7,580 nucleotides of DNA from Bacteroidales bacterium. GTDB taxonomy: Bacteria > Bacteroidota > Bacteroidia > Bacteroidales > UBA4181. The stretch is from contig JAISDP010000076.1 in the NCBI GenBank assembly GCA_031264715.1, positions 1 through 7,580 of the forward strand, read 5' to 3'. Below, in pieces: positions 7,031 through 7,580 of this stretch; within the stretch, counting starts at the first letter, position 1, and the number at the start of each line of letters is the position of its first letter. A model generated the notes under the pieces. It searched no databases. It had not been told where the DNA came from and saw only the letters and a list, made by a program, of their open reading frames with translations. The translations under genes were made by a program, and so were the position numbers.

Positions 7031-7580
7031 TTTTTTCGTCACGAAAAAACGTGAATCAAATTTGCAGGACACTTTTTCGTCACGAAAAAAGCTGCCGCAA
7101 AAAAATTTAGACTTTTTCGTCACGAAAAAACATGAATCAACTTTGCAGGACGCCATTTCGTCACGAAAAAAGCTGCCGCAAAAAAAATTTAGACTTTTTC
7201 GTCACGAAAAAACATGAATCAAATTTGCAGGACATTTTTTCGTCACGAAAAAAGCCGCCGCAGAAAAAATTTAGACTTTTTCGTCACGAAAAAACATGAA
7301 TCAAATTTGCAGGACGCCGCTTCGTCACGAAAAAAGCTGCTGCAGAAAAATTTTAGACTTTTTCGTCACGAAAAAACGCGAATCAAATTTGCAGGACACT
7401 TTTTCGTCACGAAAAAAGCTGCCGCAGAAAAAATTTAGACTTTTTCGTCACGAAAAAACGTGAATCAAATTTGCAGGACACTTTTTCGTCATGAAAAAAG
7501 CCGCCGCAGAAAAAAATCAAGCATTTTCGTCACGAAAAAACGTGAATCAAATTTTCAGGACGCCGTTTCGTCACGAAAAA
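7031..7580. repeat. Distal sub-array with TTTTTCGTCACGAAAAA hairpin (units 6-12)
   Basis: Palindrome 1 is now TTTTTCGTCACGAAAAA, two eight-base arms around a single C, in seven consecutive units (at about 7032, 7113, 7195, 7277, 7359, 7441 and a shorter TTTTCGT form near 7523). Palindrome 2 is the same family, so each unit carries the motif twice. In unit 11 the second copy is mutated to TCGTCATGA, and in unit 9 its left arm is shortened. The last unit is cut by the window end. Confidence 0.88.

Larger units (their letters stand above)
6561..7580. repeat. 82-bp tandem repeat array upstream of uvrA, 12+ copies
   Basis: About 1 kb of tandem units running off the window end. The anchor AATCAA recurs at 6642, 6725, 6808, 6890, 6972, 7054, 7135, 7217, 7299, 7381, 7463 and 7545, so the period is 81-83 bp. 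A partial, more diverged unit lies at 6561-6616. Each unit reads: palindrome 1, AATCAAATTTGCAGGAC or similar, palindrome 2 (TTTCGTCACGAAA or a variant), AAGCTGCCGCAG, then A-rich AAATTTAGAC. The 9-mer TCGTCACGA occurs 16 times by my count. CAAATTTG and CTGCCGCAG in each unit are also self-complementary. The period is not a multiple of three and indels occur, so repeat-encoded protein is unlikely. No exact TAnnTTTG box, tRNA or CRISPR pattern is visible inside. The base composition is AT-richer than the flanking genes. Function unknown. Confidence 0.95.

Noticed and set aside
6509..7438. Several plus-strand open frames of 66-97 residues with repeated peptides such as FVTKKAAAEK and LQKHKSNF in the tandem array
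   Set aside because: The 82-bp period is not a multiple of three, so successive units are read in different frames. The frames are open merely because the unit has few stops; they overlap one another, lack leaders and start at arbitrary codons.
6561..7580. CRISPR array
   Set aside because: The whole 82-bp unit is conserved, with no unique spacers between short identical repeats, and no cas gene is visible.
6561..7580. Integron attC-like cassette array
   Set aside because: Units contain palindromes of suitable size, but there are no cassette genes between them and no consistent GTTRRRY core sites or integrase in view.
6561..7580. Chromosomal replication origin with DnaA boxes
   Set aside because: I see no repeated TTATCCACA-like boxes, and no dnaA or dnaN neighbour is visible; the AT-rich palindromes alone are not enough.

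Overview
The window looks like chromosomal DNA from a member of the Bacteroidota, most likely Bacteroidales. The evidence is a Bacteroidota-type -7 promoter box (TATCTTTG, fitting TAnnTTTG) in front of uvrA, the absence of Shine-Dalgarno-like leaders, a secreted GH95 glycosidase, a remnant of a GH2/GH106-type sugar-binding domain, and a UvrA whose zinc-binding pattern I recall from that phylum. The genus is not determinable from the sequence alone.

Left part (1-3070, plus strand): the C-terminal end of a small membrane protein overlaps by ATGA with a complete secreted GH95 enzyme (alpha-L-fucosidase/alpha-L-galactosidase family). Next comes a headless, tail-less remnant of the C-terminal domain of another large glycoside hydrolase. 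This resembles a degraded polysaccharide-utilisation segment.

Middle (3070-3680): a convergent intergenic region between the glycosidase side (plus) and uvrA (minus). It is packed with short perfect hairpins. Many share a 13-base lead close to TTCTAYYRATATG followed, one or two bases later, by a CCC/GGG-cored palindrome, in both orientations. A 99-bp block is present twice, 316 bp apart. A second hairpin type built on GACCTGWCAGGGTC lies between the two copies.

Right part (3681-6533, minus strand): a complete uvrA, the damage-recognition ATPase of nucleotide excision repair, with a recognisable promoter and a very short leader.

Far right (about 6561-7580, continuing past the window): a tandem array of at least twelve copies of a unit of about 82 bp with no coding logic. 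Each unit carries several palindromes: a first hairpin, CAAATTTG, a second hairpin, and CTGCCGCAG. In the five uvrA-proximal units the first hairpin is TTTGTAAGATTACAAA. In the seven distal units it is TTTTTCGTCACGAAAAA, while the flanking bases stay recognisably the same. The uvrA-proximal edge of the array, including one TTTCGTCACGAAA palindrome, reaches the -33 region of the uvrA promoter. This array is the most unusual object in the window. Its function is unknown to me.
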